64,000 nt of DNA from Treponema sp. (GCA_016294105.1 JAEDCN010000006.1:38812-102811); one strand, 5' to 3'; positions 1 to 9,018 are shown, counted from the first letter of the stretch. Numbers and translations are program-made. Notes: generated from the sequence alone by a model not told the origin.

Positions 1-830
1 TCGGTAGCCTCAAAGGCAAAGTCACGGTTTTGATTGCGATACACATCACGGTGCATAAAGCCACCAGTACCAATGATGGCTTCCTCGGCAGTACGATCTT
101 GACCAAAAACCCACAAGCCATTGGTACAAACAGCTGGAGCAAAAATACCGTTTCTAGGCATGGGATCACCAAAAAGCAATCCATGGGAATCAAGGATAGT
201 ATAGGTGTAGCCATAGCTCTTGATAATTTCCTCCAAACCAGGAGCATAGCCCATGGCAGGAAGCCAAAAGCCATCAGGAACCAAGCCAAAGAACTGGCGA
301 TGAGAATGAAGTCCCGCCTCAATCTGGGCATTGATAGCCTCTGGCAGGTCTACGTAATGGGGTAAAAATGCTGCAGTAGCGGCAGTCGCCAAAAGCTCCA
401 GACTTCCACGGTCAGCATAATAGCGGAAGGCTGCCAGAAGGTCACTTTTGTAGACGTTGATAAAGTCGTCCTTACATTTTTTTACCCGATTCAACTCCGC
501 CTCCACCAACGGATAGGTGGCATCAGTTTTTTCCAAGGAATTGATTTGATTTTCACCCAGCAAAATCAGCTTGTCCAGCCAATTCACGTACATTTCCTGT
601 ACCGTGTAGTCGGAAAGCAAGGTACAGAGGGTGGGTGTCATAACGATGGACAGCTGAAAGGGAACATGCTCCAAGTCCAAGGTTTCAAACATATTCAGCA
701 GAGGAATATAGGTGTCAGAAATTCCTGTAAAAAGAAGTTCAATTTCTGGATGAGACAATTCCTGAATACTTGTAGGACAAAAATAGCCTTGGTGTGCCAC
801 AATTGTGATAACAATTTTCTTTTTAGACAT
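1..830 (-). CDS. GH57-family glycosidase-like protein (5' part; gene runs off the window)
   Basis: The reading frame opens at ATG 830-828 and is still open at base 1, so about 276 N-terminal residues are visible. It begins MSKKKIVITIVAHQGYF and contains the GH57/DUF1957 pattern: SDTYIPLL near residue 40, an MTPTLCTLLSD segment, and a GLVPDGFWLPAMGY stretch around residues 184-195 followed by an IIKSYGYTYTILDSHG stretch. GH57 enzymes of this group are alpha-1,4-glucan branching enzymes or amylases. In that family the corresponding motif is WLPECAY or WLPEMGY, with Glu as nucleophile. Here the residue is Ala192 (codon at 257-255), so the protein may not be catalytic. It follows the DUF4912 gene by 12 nt, a pairing often seen with GH57 genes. 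Confidence 0.8.
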   Translation of the reverse strand, partial: MSKKKIVITIVAHQGYFCPTSIQELSHPEIELLFTGISDTYIPLLNMFETLDLEHVPFQLSIVMTPTLCTLLSDYTVQEMYVNWLDKLILLGENQINSLEKTDATYPLVEAELNRVKKCKDDFINVYKSDLLAAFRYYADRGSLELLATAATAAFLPHYVDLPEAINAQIEAGLHSHRQFFGLVPDGFWLPAMGYAPGLEEIIKSYGYTYTILDSHGLLFGDPMPRNGIFAPAVCTNGLWVFGQDRTAEEAIIGTGGFMHRDVYRNQNRDFAFEAT

Positions 831-842
831 GAATTTGAACTC

Positions 843-1493
843 CTAGAAAAAAGACTGACGATGATTCATATAATGGGTTCGCAGCAACTCAGGCAAACCA
901 GAAAGCTTGAGAACAGGAGAAAGAGGAGCTTCTGGCAAAGGATTAGCAATTCGCTGGGAAACATAGGGCAAGGTAATCAAGCCAGTACTAGACCACACCT
1001 CGTAACCGTCATTTTCCAGATTTATTACCAAGTCCACACGAACAGCACCAAATCCAGCAGGCAGCAATACGTATCGGTTTCTATCTTCAATGGAAATAGG
1101 CACATCAAAGAAATCAGCAACAACGGTAGAATCGTCACGGTGAAACATATTTACTCGCAGACTCAAGGATTGCACCTTGTCAGACTTACGAATCTGGGTA
1201 ATGTGATCTTTCTTTACATCCCAGTACACAAAAAGCCAAACAGGATTTCGCAAAACAGCAGAAATAACAGTTTCATTATATGTTTCTGGCAAGTCTGCGG
1301 TGGTAATTTCAGAGGATTCTTCCAAATCATCATCTGAATCATCCATATCTTCAGCTGCTTCCAACAATTCACCAATAATAAATCGTCTATTTAGATTCTC
1401 TGGAATGTCTATGCCAAAATCGTCAGCCAAGGCAATCAAGTCTGCCGATGGCAATGTCTCCAAATAAGCCCTGCTTAGCTTTGTATCACTCAT
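843..1493 (-). CDS. DUF4912 domain-containing protein
   Basis: A 216-residue protein if it starts at ATG 1493 (MSDTKLSR), which is preceded by a weak AGGTAG site; an upstream in-frame start at 1532 would add 13 unconvincing residues. Residues about 10-45 resemble a SAP-like helical region. An acidic linker (DDSDDDLEESSE) follows, then a DUF4912 core: NPVWLFVYWDV, a LRVNMFHRD segment, the NRYVLLPAGFGAVRVDLV strand set and a C-terminal PLSPVLKLSGLPELL tail. DUF4912 has no proven biochemical role. It is often adjacent to GH57 branching enzymes, as here, so a glycogen or glucan-related role is inference. No signal peptide, so cytoplasmic. Confidence 0.8.
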   Translation of the reverse strand: MSDTKLSRAYLETLPSADLIALADDFGIDIPENLNRRFIIGELLEAAEDMDDSDDDLEESSEITTADLPETYNETVISAVLRNPVWLFVYWDVKKDHITQIRKSDKVQSLSLRVNMFHRDDSTVVADFFDVPISIEDRNRYVLLPAGFGAVRVDLVINLENDGYEVWSSTGLITLPYVSQRIANPLPEAPLSPVLKLSGLPELLRTHYMNHRQSFF

Positions 1494-1572
1494 ACGTCTA
1501 CCTATGATGAATAAAAATATAACTTCTGTCAATACGGAGCATAATCCCCACAGAAAGCCTTATTTCGGGAAT

Positions 1573-3354
1573 CTACTGTTCCTTTTCAGTAATACCTGGT
1601 ACACCAAAACGGTTTACCGGCCAAAAACGCAACACTGTTGTACCTAAAATATCCTGTGCCCCTACAGCCTGGGGTGCCATCCGTGAAAAATAGAGTAAGG
1701 AATAAGGATCATACTCTGTAATGGCCACTATCTTCTTGTCATAGGAATGGCGCATATCCAAAGAATTGAAACGATTGTCTCCCATCATAAAAAAGGAGTT
1801 ATGGGGAATGTAGTTTGGCTGTCCGGACGCACTGTTTGCAGGGAACACGGGCATATTACGAGAGTCCATCAGGGCAAAATACACGTACAATAAATCCATT
1901 TGCTCCAGAGCTGCATTACGTACAGCATCGGTTCGCCAGCTAGCCACAGGCTTTCCCTGGGCGGTAAGCCGAGCATTTTGCACCACCAGTCGTCCAAAGG
2001 CTAGCTTTGACAGCAAATTCAGCCTAAAGTTGGAGTCCTGATACAAATCGCCACCTACAAGTACTCCTTCATCGGTAAAGCACTCTTGGGGAATCTGATG
2101 CATCCAGCTGGTCATGTAGTCGCTGAACCACTTGGTGCCCCCCTGCACCGTCAGCAATCTACGGGAAAGAGTATCGCATTGTGCAAAGAAGGTTTCCTCT
2201 AACAAGTCGGACATGGGCAGAATATTTGCACCAGAACCAGTGTCGGCACCAGACAGGCTTCTGCGTATGGCAGAAAATTCCTCCACCAGCTGAAGAATTT
2301 CTTCCTTGGCGCTGGCATAACTCAAGGAATTTTTCATCTGTTCACATTGAATCATGCCCCGATAGATGGACTCTGGAAAGGGAATTTCCTGCACCTTCTC
2401 TAAAATCTTGTTAGGCAAGGCAGCCACATTCCATTCAGCCCACTTTGCATCCTCCTGCACCACGGTGAATTCAGGAGAATTTGCGGTTCGAGAATACAAT
2501 ACACCATCCACCATCATCAGCTGCTCTCCCGGTAAGCCTGTCACTCGTTTTACTAAGGGATCTGCCTTCAGGTTGCCGTCCTCGTCCACATTCAGGTTTA
2601 CTGTAGTAAAGGTAAGGGTATACACCAGCTGAGACACAAAGGTTCTCACCTCGGACTGGCGATCACGGCTGTAATGGGGATTGCGGAACACCACAATGTC
2701 ACCACGATCATAGGAACGCATCTGGGGAATTCCCACGTTAGACAGGGGAAAACGTGGTCCAGAAGCAGTTTTGAACACCACCACCCTATCCCGCACCAAA
2801 AACTCTGGTACCATGGATTCCGAGGGAATCTCGTAAAGCTGGATGATAAAGATGTTCAACAAGGCCACGGTAAAGGCAGCCTGCACAAAGGCATCCACCC
2901 ACTCAAGGATTTCCCGCACCAACCGCTTTATTCCATGGGGCTTATCCTGACCACGAGCCTCCTGGAATTCATTCCAGTGGGGAAAGATATTTCCAATCTG
3001 CTTGTTTGACAGCAGCACCTGCATACCGATGGAAAGGACAGCGGCTCCCAGCCACAGCAAAACAGAAGCAATGTCGAATCCATGGCTTGTTCCCACCGCT
3101 CCTGCACGACGGAACACAAAGGCAACCAACAGGATAAAGGGAAGATATTGATACAGCTTTTTAACGATGGCAACCATCTTCAAATTACGCTGTCGATACA
3201 GCTGGAACCATGAACAATATACCACGGCGGCAGTAAACAACAGGGAAAGGGGAAAGGCTGCCACTGAAATATCCGTTGCAAAGACAATGTTCAAGAAGGA
3301 AAAAACAAGGCTCACGCCAAGACTTCCATACAGGAAGATAGTTAATAAGTTCAT
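1573..3354 (-). CDS. lepB: Signal peptidase I, long spirochaetal form
   Basis: 593 residues, about twice the usual LepB length. Residues 1-120 form several membrane segments. The S26 peptidase core starts near residue 150: catalytic Ser180 lies in IPSESMVP, the general-base Lys269 in VKRVTGLPGEQ, and the conserved box E MMGDNRFNSLDMR near the C-terminus. Between the catalytic lysine and box E lies a roughly 230-residue insertion rich in charged residues. It would cleave signal peptides at the outer face of the inner membrane. Start ATG 3354 is 6 nt after a TATATT element (3366-3361) with no Shine-Dalgarno, so the mRNA may be leaderless. It is divergent from the Hpt gene, with only 46 bp between them. 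Confidence 0.93.
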   Translation of the reverse strand: MNLLTIFLYGSLGVSLVFSFLNIVFATDISVAAFPLSLLFTAAVVYCSWFQLYRQRNLKMVAIVKKLYQYLPFILLVAFVFRRAGAVGTSHGFDIASVLLWLGAAVLSIGMQVLLSNKQIGNIFPHWNEFQEARGQDKPHGIKRLVREILEWVDAFVQAAFTVALLNIFIIQLYEIPSESMVPEFLVRDRVVVFKTASGPRFPLSNVGIPQMRSYDRGDIVVFRNPHYSRDRQSEVRTFVSQLVYTLTFTTVNLNVDEDGNLKADPLVKRVTGLPGEQLMMVDGVLYSRTANSPEFTVVQEDAKWAEWNVAALPNKILEKVQEIPFPESIYRGMIQCEQMKNSLSYASAKEEILQLVEEFSAIRRSLSGADTGSGANILPMSDLLEETFFAQCDTLSRRLLTVQGGTKWFSDYMTSWMHQIPQECFTDEGVLVGGDLYQDSNFRLNLLSKLAFGRLVVQNARLTAQGKPVASWRTDAVRNAALEQMDLLYVYFALMDSRNMPVFPANSASGQPNYIPHNSFFMMGDNRFNSLDMRHSYDKKIVAITEYDPYSLLYFSRMAPQAVGAQDILGTTVLRFWPVNRFGVPGITEKEQ

Positions 3355-3364
3355 GCCTTAAATA

Positions 3365-3393
3365 TAGCAAAAAAACGATAAATATACTATAAT
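3365..3393 (+). promoter_or_regulatory. Promoter of the Hpt gene (leaderless type)
   Basis: TATAAT at 3388-3393 lies 7 nt before the ATG at 3401, so transcription would start at or next to the start codon. The -35 region around 3365-3370 is weak. No Shine-Dalgarno precedes the gene. The same 46-bp gap also holds the likely -10 box of lepB on the other strand (3366-3361). Confidence 0.45.
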
Positions 3394-3400
3394 CTTTCTC

Positions 3401-3796
3401 ATGGAAAATAGTACAAGTGAACTGATTAACCTCCAGGAAGCTTTGGAGCGACTGGACAATGACATGGATCTCTACATGATTTTGGTGGATGCATTTCTAC
3501 AGGACACGGTATTTCAGGCAGACAGGATGCGGGAATTGGAAAAAGACTTCCGTAATTCCCCCAGCGGAGAATGTCTGGAGGCCGCCCAGTATATTCACCG
3601 AGTCAAGGGTGCAGCCCGCCAGCTGGGAGCAAACCATCTGGCAACAGAGGCCCAGAAGTTGGAGGATATTTTTAGGAGAAAGGAAAAGGGTCACCTTCAC
3701 GATGGTGTAGACGGAGTAGATACCACAGCCTTGGTAGAAGAGGTGCTGGAGCTATATGTCAAAACCATAGAAGAGCTGAAACGACTTTCCAACTAG
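3401..3796 (+). CDS. Hpt-domain histidine phosphotransfer protein
   Basis: A 131-residue single-domain protein. The phosphorylatable residue is His66 in the motif HRVKGAARQLGA (HxxKG), with flanking helices typical of an Hpt four-helix bundle: IHRVKG, NHLATEAQKLEDIF, LVEEVLELYVKTIEEL. It should relay phosphate between a receiver and a hybrid histidine kinase; the partner is not in the window. The last 4 bp overlap the convergent tatD stop. The start has no ribosome-binding site and lies just after a -10 box. Confidence 0.85.
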   Translation: MENSTSELINLQEALERLDNDMDLYMILVDAFLQDTVFQADRMRELEKDFRNSPSGECLEAAQYIHRVKGAARQLGANHLATEAQKLEDIFRRKEKGHLHDGVDGVDTTALVEEVLELYVKTIEELKRLSN

Positions 3797-4539
3797 AAAT
3801 TGTTCTTTTTTCCTGTGAAAATCCTTTGGAAGTTTTTTTCCAGAGGATTTTTTATTTCATCTTCGTGAACACCACGAAGCATTGCAAATTCCTGGTACAC
3901 CAGCTTAATATCTTGGGGTAACGTAGCCTCCTGATTCCGCAGGGGTTGGTAAGGAGCATCAGTTTCTGCCAAAAGCCGCTCCAAAGGAAGCTCCTGCACA
4001 CAGCGAATACTGTTTTTTCTGCCCCGCAGCAGCTCCTTGCCAAAGGAAAAATAGCCTTCAACTCCCCGCCGCAACAGATTCTCCGCTTCCTGACGAGAAC
4101 CAGGAAAGGCATGAAATACCACCGCTGGAAGCTTTTTCAAATCCTTACAATACAAGAAAATCTTATCCATAGCCCTGCGACAATGAATAACAAGGGGCAG
4201 CTGATGCCTTTGTGCCAGCTCCAGCTGCAACTGCCACACCTCCCGCTGCTTGTCCCAGGTGGCAGCCAATTCTGGGGTAAAAAAATCAAAGCCAGCCTCC
4301 CCCACCGCTACGATCCTTTGCTCTTGAGCCAGTTTTTCCAGCAGTGGGAAAAGCCGTATGTCAGGATTTTGGGGATGAATACCAAAGCATGCCACCACCT
4401 TTTGAGGAAACTCTTTTACCAAGGATTCCACCAGCAAAAACTCCTGCTCCGTATGGCAGGAGGAACAATGCACCACATCTGGCAATAGCTTAAAATCTAT
4501 ACAATCTCCAATATGAATATGGGCATCAATATAGTTCAC
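3793..4539 (-). CDS. TatD-family metal-dependent hydrolase
   Basis: 248 residues starting with GTG at 4539, chosen because a GGGGT site lies upstream and the N-terminus MNYIDAHIHIGD carries the family metal ligands (D5, H7, H9). Other family signatures are AVGEAGFD (metal-bridging Glu), PLVIHCRRA, VVFHAFPGS and LLAETDAPY (catalytic Asp). TatD proteins are TIM-barrel nucleases or phosphodiesterases of the amidohydrolase superfamily. A TTGACA-like promoter lies in the divergent gap upstream. The stop overlaps the Hpt stop by 4 bp in convergent orientation. Confidence 0.9.
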   Translation of the reverse strand: MNYIDAHIHIGDCIDFKLLPDVVHCSSCHTEQEFLLVESLVKEFPQKVVACFGIHPQNPDIRLFPLLEKLAQEQRIVAVGEAGFDFFTPELAATWDKQREVWQLQLELAQRHQLPLVIHCRRAMDKIFLYCKDLKKLPAVVFHAFPGSRQEAENLLRRGVEGYFSFGKELLRGRKNSIRCVQELPLERLLAETDAPYQPLRNQEATLPQDIKLVYQEFAMLRGVHEDEIKNPLEKNFQRIFTGKKNNF

Positions 4540-4594
4540 GTTCTACCCCATAAAATAACTAATATCATCTATTTGTCAAACCGAAAATAATAAA

Positions 4595-4623
4595 AGCATG
4601 ACTTTAAACTTTTCAGTCATGCT
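4595..4623. promoter_or_regulatory. Perfect 9-bp inverted repeat (operator or hairpin)
   Basis: AGCATGACT (4595-4603) and AGTCATGCT (4615-4623) are perfect inverted arms around an 11-nt A/T-rich spacer. It lies between the divergent tatD start and the 71-residue gene, overlapping where the latter's promoter should be. There is no T-run on either side, so an operator is more likely than a terminator. No factor is assigned. Confidence 0.4.
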
Positions 4624-4656
4624 ACAAAGTATTATCCAAAATTGGGAGGATATCAA

Positions 4657-4872
4657 ATGGATTTTTACAGACTCAAAAGTTCCAACCCCACAGATTATAT
4701 GACAATTCTGAGGGAGATGGAAGACGGATTTGTGGTGAAGATTGTCCGTGACCGAGATGGCTACGAAGAAGAAACCACCGACTTTCTGAGTAAAAGTCTT
4801 TTTGAAAGCTGCCTGAGAACAGGCTATATTGAAAAAATTCCTACAAAGAACAAGCTGGCTGCCAACGCGTGA
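4657..4872 (+). CDS. Small conserved-looking protein of unknown function (71 aa)
   Basis: Starts at ATG 4657, which is preceded 6 nt upstream by a strong GGGAGGA ribosome-binding site (4644-4650). An upstream in-frame TTG at 4642 would overlap that site and is rejected. The product begins MDFYRLKSSNPTDYM and is soluble and highly charged, with an EDGFVVKIVRDRDGYEE strand-like core. I recognise no family. It ends 1 nt before the convergent miaA stop. An inverted repeat sits in its promoter region. Confidence 0.65.
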   Translation: MDFYRLKSSNPTDYMTILREMEDGFVVKIVRDRDGYEEETTDFLSKSLFESCLRTGYIEKIPTKNKLAANA

Positions 4873-4873
4873 T

Positions 4874-5830
4874 TCAAACCTGATTCCAAACAGAAGAAAT
4901 CATTTCTAATGCTTCAGAAAGCCGCTCTTTTTGGCTACCTGGAGCAAGCCAGTGAATTTTTATTCCCTTTCGCTCCATTCCACGGAACCAGGTTTCCTGT
5001 CGCTTTGCAAACTGACCGATGGCAATGTTCAGCTGGGAAAAAAGCTCTCCCTCGGAAGGGATTATTCCCTGCAAAAACTGGGACACAAACTTGTATTCCA
5101 AGCCCAATCGTTCCAGTCGCCGCCATTCAATACCTGAATCGTGAATGGACTGAACCTCTTGAATCATCCCCTCTTTCAGCCGTTGTCGAAGCCGCTCCTT
5201 GATGTTTCGTCGTAGTTGATCCCTAGGAAAGGTGGTACCAAAAATTATGGGATTAAATGGTGGTCGCTGTGGCATGGCGGCACTGGCCGATTCACCACCA
5301 TTTTTCTGGAACTCAGCAATTTCGATAGCCCGAAGCAAACGGTGACGTTCATCTAAATCAGTGTGATTGTGCAAAGCTCCCCGAATCTCCAGCAAACGCT
5401 GGGTTAATTCCTCCATGGATTTTCCCGCCAGCTCTTCCCGAAGCTTTTCGTTGGTGGGCACAGGAAGCAAATCATAGCCACGCACTAGGGCATCTAGGTA
5501 CATACCTGTTCCCCCCACCACCACAGGAAGCTTTTCTCGCTGTCTGATATCAGCAATGGCATTGTAGGCATCCTTCTGGTAGTCATAGACACTGTATTCG
5601 TAGGGAAGCTCCGTCACGTCAATCAGATGGTAGGGCATCTGAAGCTGAGTCCCGTCTTCCTGCAGCAAAGTATAATCTGCTAAATCCTTTCCACTTCCAA
5701 TATCAAGATAGCGATACACCTGACGAGAATCTGCTGAAACAATCTCCCCATTGAGGGCAGCGGCAATTCCCACCCCCAAGGAGGTCTTTCCACAGGCAGT
5801 AGGGCCTAAAATTACAATGGCATCATACAT
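4874..5830 (-). CDS. miaA: tRNA dimethylallyltransferase
   Basis: 318 residues from ATG 5830, which overlaps the upstream stop as TAATG; this coupling favours MYDAIVILG over a longer 326-residue start. The P-loop GPTACGKTSLG is at residues 10-20, followed by SADSRQVYRYLDIGSGK, HLIDV, the VVGGTGMYLDALV segment and DERHRLLRAIEI. MiaA transfers a dimethylallyl group to N6 of A37 in tRNAs reading UNN codons. It is co-transcribed after the RlmI-type methyltransferase, so both are RNA-modifying enzymes in one operon. Confidence 0.95.
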   Translation of the reverse strand: MYDAIVILGPTACGKTSLGVGIAAALNGEIVSADSRQVYRYLDIGSGKDLADYTLLQEDGTQLQMPYHLIDVTELPYEYSVYDYQKDAYNAIADIRQREKLPVVVGGTGMYLDALVRGYDLLPVPTNEKLREELAGKSMEELTQRLLEIRGALHNHTDLDERHRLLRAIEIAEFQKNGGESASAAMPQRPPFNPIIFGTTFPRDQLRRNIKERLRQRLKEGMIQEVQSIHDSGIEWRRLERLGLEYKFVSQFLQGIIPSEGELFSQLNIAIGQFAKRQETWFRGMERKGIKIHWLAPGSQKERLSEALEMISSVWNQV

Positions 5831-7164
5831 TACAACACTCGCAGCACAGCACATTTCAGATATTCACCCTTGTCATAACCCATAAGCTGGGGATGGTCTG
5901 GGGCTGCACCCCGTCGTTCCACAATCTGCACCTTTCTATGGGCATCCTTGGCTGCATGAGCTAGCATATCGTAGAAGGTAGCAGAATCAAAGAAGTGAGA
6001 ACAGGAGCAGGTAATAAGGATTCCACCTTTTACCAGCAAGCCCATGGCTCGCAAATTAATTTCCTTGTAACCACCGTAAGCCTTTTCCACCTTGCCAGCA
6101 CTTTTTGCAAAAGCTGGTGGGTCAAGAATAATCATGTCAAACTGGCGTTTTTCTTCTTCATAGCTCCGCAAAAGATCGAATACATCACTACACACAGCAG
6201 TAATCCTGCTTCCATCCTTGCAAAGCTGCTTATTCAACTGGATATTTTCCTCCACTGTAGCCACGGCTTCAGGTGAAATATCCACGGAAATCACCGACTT
6301 TGCACCACCAGCAAGGGCATTCAATCCAAAGGCTCCCGTGTGGGTAAAGGTATCCAGCACTCGCCTTTCCTTGGCAAGGCTTGCCACCAATCGCCGGTTT
6401 TCCTTTTGGTCCAAAAAGTAACCTGTCTTTTGTCCCATTTCCAAGTTCACGATTAAAAGCACCCCGTTTTCCTTAATAGTAATGCGGGGATTTCGCTCTG
6501 CACCAATCCAGCCCTTTTTCTGCTCCAAGCCTTCAAGCTCACGAACATGGACATCACTACGTTCATAAATTCCAAAGGGATGACACAGATTTTCCAATGC
6601 ACCGAGAATTTCCTGTCGGAAAATTTCAGTGGCTAGGCTTAAAAACTGAATCGAAAGGAAAACACGACCTTCCACATCATAATAACGGTCCACCACTAAG
6701 CCCGGAATTCCATCGGATTCACCAAAAATTAGGCGATAGGAATCGGCCTTGTTAAAGAATAAATACCGTAGCTCCAGAGCCTGCTTTATTTTTTGTAAGA
6801 AAAATTCCTTGGTATAGTGATTGTGAATGGAAGCAAGGGAAATGGGCGCCTTAGGGTTTTCTTCCAGAGGTCCAAACACAACTTCTGGCTTTTCATGAGT
6901 TAAAAAACGAATGGCAATCTTTGAATTGGGGTTAAAAATTCCTGTTCCCAAAAAAAGGCCAGATTTGGAATATACCTCAACAGCACTCCCCGCTTCTACT
7001 GCCTTCAATTTTTTGCAGCTGCCAGCACCCTCTAAGGAAGTCTGCTGAATAACACCTGCTTTCATGTACTTTACAAAAAGAATTTCGTTATCATACACCC
7101 AAGGAGAACCTAAAAGAATCTCTGTCTCTTCTTTTGCTTTCAGAAAAAAACGTGGAAAAATCAT
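5830..7164 (-). CDS. Class I SAM-dependent rRNA methyltransferase, RlmI type
   Basis: 444 residues. An N-terminal PUA-like domain (residues about 1-80, GSPWVYDNEI) precedes a Rossmann methyltransferase fold with the SAM motif VLDTFTHTGAFGLNALAGG, the acidic VISVDISPEAV, and the catalytic-loop motif IILDPPAFAKS, then GGILITCSCSHFFD. This layout is that of RlmI, which makes m5C1962 in 23S rRNA. The start ATG 7164 follows a promoter TTGAGC-17-TACTAT by only 6 nt and has no Shine-Dalgarno, so it appears leaderless. Confidence 0.9.
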   Translation of the reverse strand: MIFPRFFLKAKEETEILLGSPWVYDNEILFVKYMKAGVIQQTSLEGAGSCKKLKAVEAGSAVEVYSKSGLFLGTGIFNPNSKIAIRFLTHEKPEVVFGPLEENPKAPISLASIHNHYTKEFFLQKIKQALELRYLFFNKADSYRLIFGESDGIPGLVVDRYYDVEGRVFLSIQFLSLATEIFRQEILGALENLCHPFGIYERSDVHVRELEGLEQKKGWIGAERNPRITIKENGVLLIVNLEMGQKTGYFLDQKENRRLVASLAKERRVLDTFTHTGAFGLNALAGGAKSVISVDISPEAVATVEENIQLNKQLCKDGSRITAVCSDVFDLLRSYEEEKRQFDMIILDPPAFAKSAGKVEKAYGGYKEINLRAMGLLVKGGILITCSCSHFFDSATFYDMLAHAAKDAHRKVQIVERRGAAPDHPQLMGYDKGEYLKCAVLRVL

Positions 7165-7170
7165 GGCATC

Positions 7171-7199
7171 ATAGTACCGTAAAATTGATGAAAGCTCAA
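7171..7199 (-). promoter_or_regulatory. Sigma-70 type promoter of the RlmI-type gene (leaderless)
   Basis: On the minus strand TTGAGC (7199-7194), a 17-bp spacer and TACTAT (7176-7171) precede ATG 7164 by six nucleotides. Transcription should therefore begin at the start codon. Confidence 0.55.
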
Positions 7200-7290
7200 C
7201 AGAAGGGAAACTGACGGACGTTAAGAGACCTCAGGACAGGAAAATCAAACTGTTACTAAAAACTTCTTGTAAGCACCATTTTTACGAGTT

Positions 7291-7337
7291 AAAAAAAAAT
7301 AGCCTTGGAACTCCGTCAAAAGGCGAAATCCCAAGGC
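7291..7337 (-). terminator. Intrinsic terminator of pfp
   Basis: On the minus strand GCCTTGG (7337-7331) pairs with CCAAGGC (7308-7302), followed directly by a run of nine T (7299-7291). It lies about 20 nt after the pfp stop. Confidence 0.8.
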
Positions 7338-7356
7338 ATATTGTCACAAAATCACC

Positions 7357-9018
7357 CTAGCAGCGTTCCAGCCGAATGGTCTTTGTGGTCAAGTCGCATA
7401 CCTCGGAAGGACCGTAGTACTGGATGGCTCCGGGGAAGAGGTAGCTGGTAGTTACAGCCCACTGGTCACGATGAGCGGCAAACTCCTTAAAGGGCTTTCC
7501 ATCCAGCTCAACAAGGGCCTTGCGGATAACAGGCTTCTTGGAACCGTGGCGCTGCTCCATATTCATCATCATGGTCAGAGGAATACCACCTGCAGTCCAC
7601 TGTGCAGCAGGAGCGGTCAAGTTGCGAACGGAGGAAAGGTATCCTGTTACACCGCTGGCAATCAGCATGAAGGCTGTGTAACCAAGGGCATAGCAGTAGT
7701 CAGCATCAAAGTTGGAGGGGAATGCACAGCGTCCCTCATAACCAAAGAAGTGGGTGTAGGAGCTGAACTTACCATTGTATGTTCCTTCCTTCTTCATGGC
7801 AGCCAAACGCTCTTCCACCATGGAAGCCAGCAGTTTTTCTGTCTCAATGCGGGAAACCTGTACGTTTCCGTGGGGGTCACGGTCTGCCAAGAACTGGGCT
7901 GCAATGGCTTCAGGCAAGGAAGCAAAGGTTTCGTAGGAAGTTGCAGTCAGGTGGGACTTAAGCCAATCCTTGCGAGCTGCAAAGTTAGCCAATCCGTTGA
8001 ATTCATCCTGGTGACCAGCCATAGTGTCGTTCAACTCGGCGATCAGGCTCTTCATTTCGGGAATGAATTCTACCAATCCTTCTGGAATCAAAACGATTCC
8101 GAAGTTTTCCTTGTTCTCTGCACGCTTGGCGATTACCTTGCAAATATCATCAGTAATGGCGCGCAAGGTCATCTTCTTTGCTTCAACTTCCTCAGAAATC
8201 AAGCAAATATTTGGCTGAGTCTGCAGGGCACACTCCAAAGCGATGTGGCTGGCGGAGCGTCCCATGAGCTTGATGAAGTGCCAGTACTTCTTGGCACTGT
8301 TAGCATCACGGCCAATATTTCCAATGAGCTCGGAATAGGTTTTACAAGCAGTGTCAAATCCAAAGCTTGTTTCAATCTGCTGGTTCTTCAAGTCACCGTC
8401 GATAGTCTTGGGAACACCGATAACACGGGTCTTCTTTCCCAGCTCCAAGAAACGCTCTGCCAACAAAGCGGCATTTGTGTTGGAGTCATCCCCACCGATG
8501 ATTACGATGGCGTCCAGGTCAAGCTTCTCTGCAGTGGCAACGCTGGCTGCATACTGCTCAGGAGTCTCAATCTTGGTGCGTCCAGAACCGATCATGTCAA
8601 ATCCACCAGTGTTGCGGTACTCATCCATGAAGGCATCGGTAATCTCTACGTATTCACCATCAATAAGACCAGAGGGACCGCCTGTAAAACCGATAACTAC
8701 AGAATCCTTGTTTCCCTTCTTGATTCCGTCATACAGACCGGCAATAACATTGTGTCCACCGGGAGCCTGTCCACCAGAAAGAATGATTCCAACACGGATT
8801 TTCTTCAGGGCATCGGGATTGTCACCCTTCTTGAACAAAGCCTCTGGCTTTCCGTAGGTATTCTTGAACAGGTTCTCCAATTCAGCCTGATCAGCAATGG
8901 CGCTGGTGGGCTTTCCAAAATCGATTACAATGTTCTCAGGCTTGTTGTCTGCCAGAACAGCAGGCAGCTTTGGCTGATACTCATAGCGGGACTTCTGCAA
9001 TGCAGATACAGTTTTCAT
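7357..9018 (-). CDS. pfp: Diphosphate--fructose-6-phosphate 1-phosphotransferase, long form
   Basis: 553 residues, the long PPi-dependent PFK type. GIILSGGQAPGGHN (residues 78-90) forms the nucleotide or PPi-binding start. GGDDSNT (175-181) has Asp where ATP-dependent enzymes have Gly, which favours PPi. PKTIDGDL (203-210) is the catalytic loop, and GRSASHIALEC contacts the sugar phosphate. It catalyses the reversible glycolytic step with PPi, as known for Treponema. A GGAGAAG site lies just before ATG 9018. The mRNA leader is about 85 nt. Confidence 0.95.
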   Translation of the reverse strand: MKTVSALQKSRYEYQPKLPAVLADNKPENIVIDFGKPTSAIADQAELENLFKNTYGKPEALFKKGDNPDALKKIRVGIILSGGQAPGGHNVIAGLYDGIKKGNKDSVVIGFTGGPSGLIDGEYVEITDAFMDEYRNTGGFDMIGSGRTKIETPEQYAASVATAEKLDLDAIVIIGGDDSNTNAALLAERFLELGKKTRVIGVPKTIDGDLKNQQIETSFGFDTACKTYSELIGNIGRDANSAKKYWHFIKLMGRSASHIALECALQTQPNICLISEEVEAKKMTLRAITDDICKVIAKRAENKENFGIVLIPEGLVEFIPEMKSLIAELNDTMAGHQDEFNGLANFAARKDWLKSHLTATSYETFASLPEAIAAQFLADRDPHGNVQVSRIETEKLLASMVEERLAAMKKEGTYNGKFSSYTHFFGYEGRCAFPSNFDADYCYALGYTAFMLIASGVTGYLSSVRNLTAPAAQWTAGGIPLTMMMNMEQRHGSKKPVIRKALVELDGKPFKEFAAHRDQWAVTTSYLFPGAIQYYGPSEVCDLTTKTIRLERC

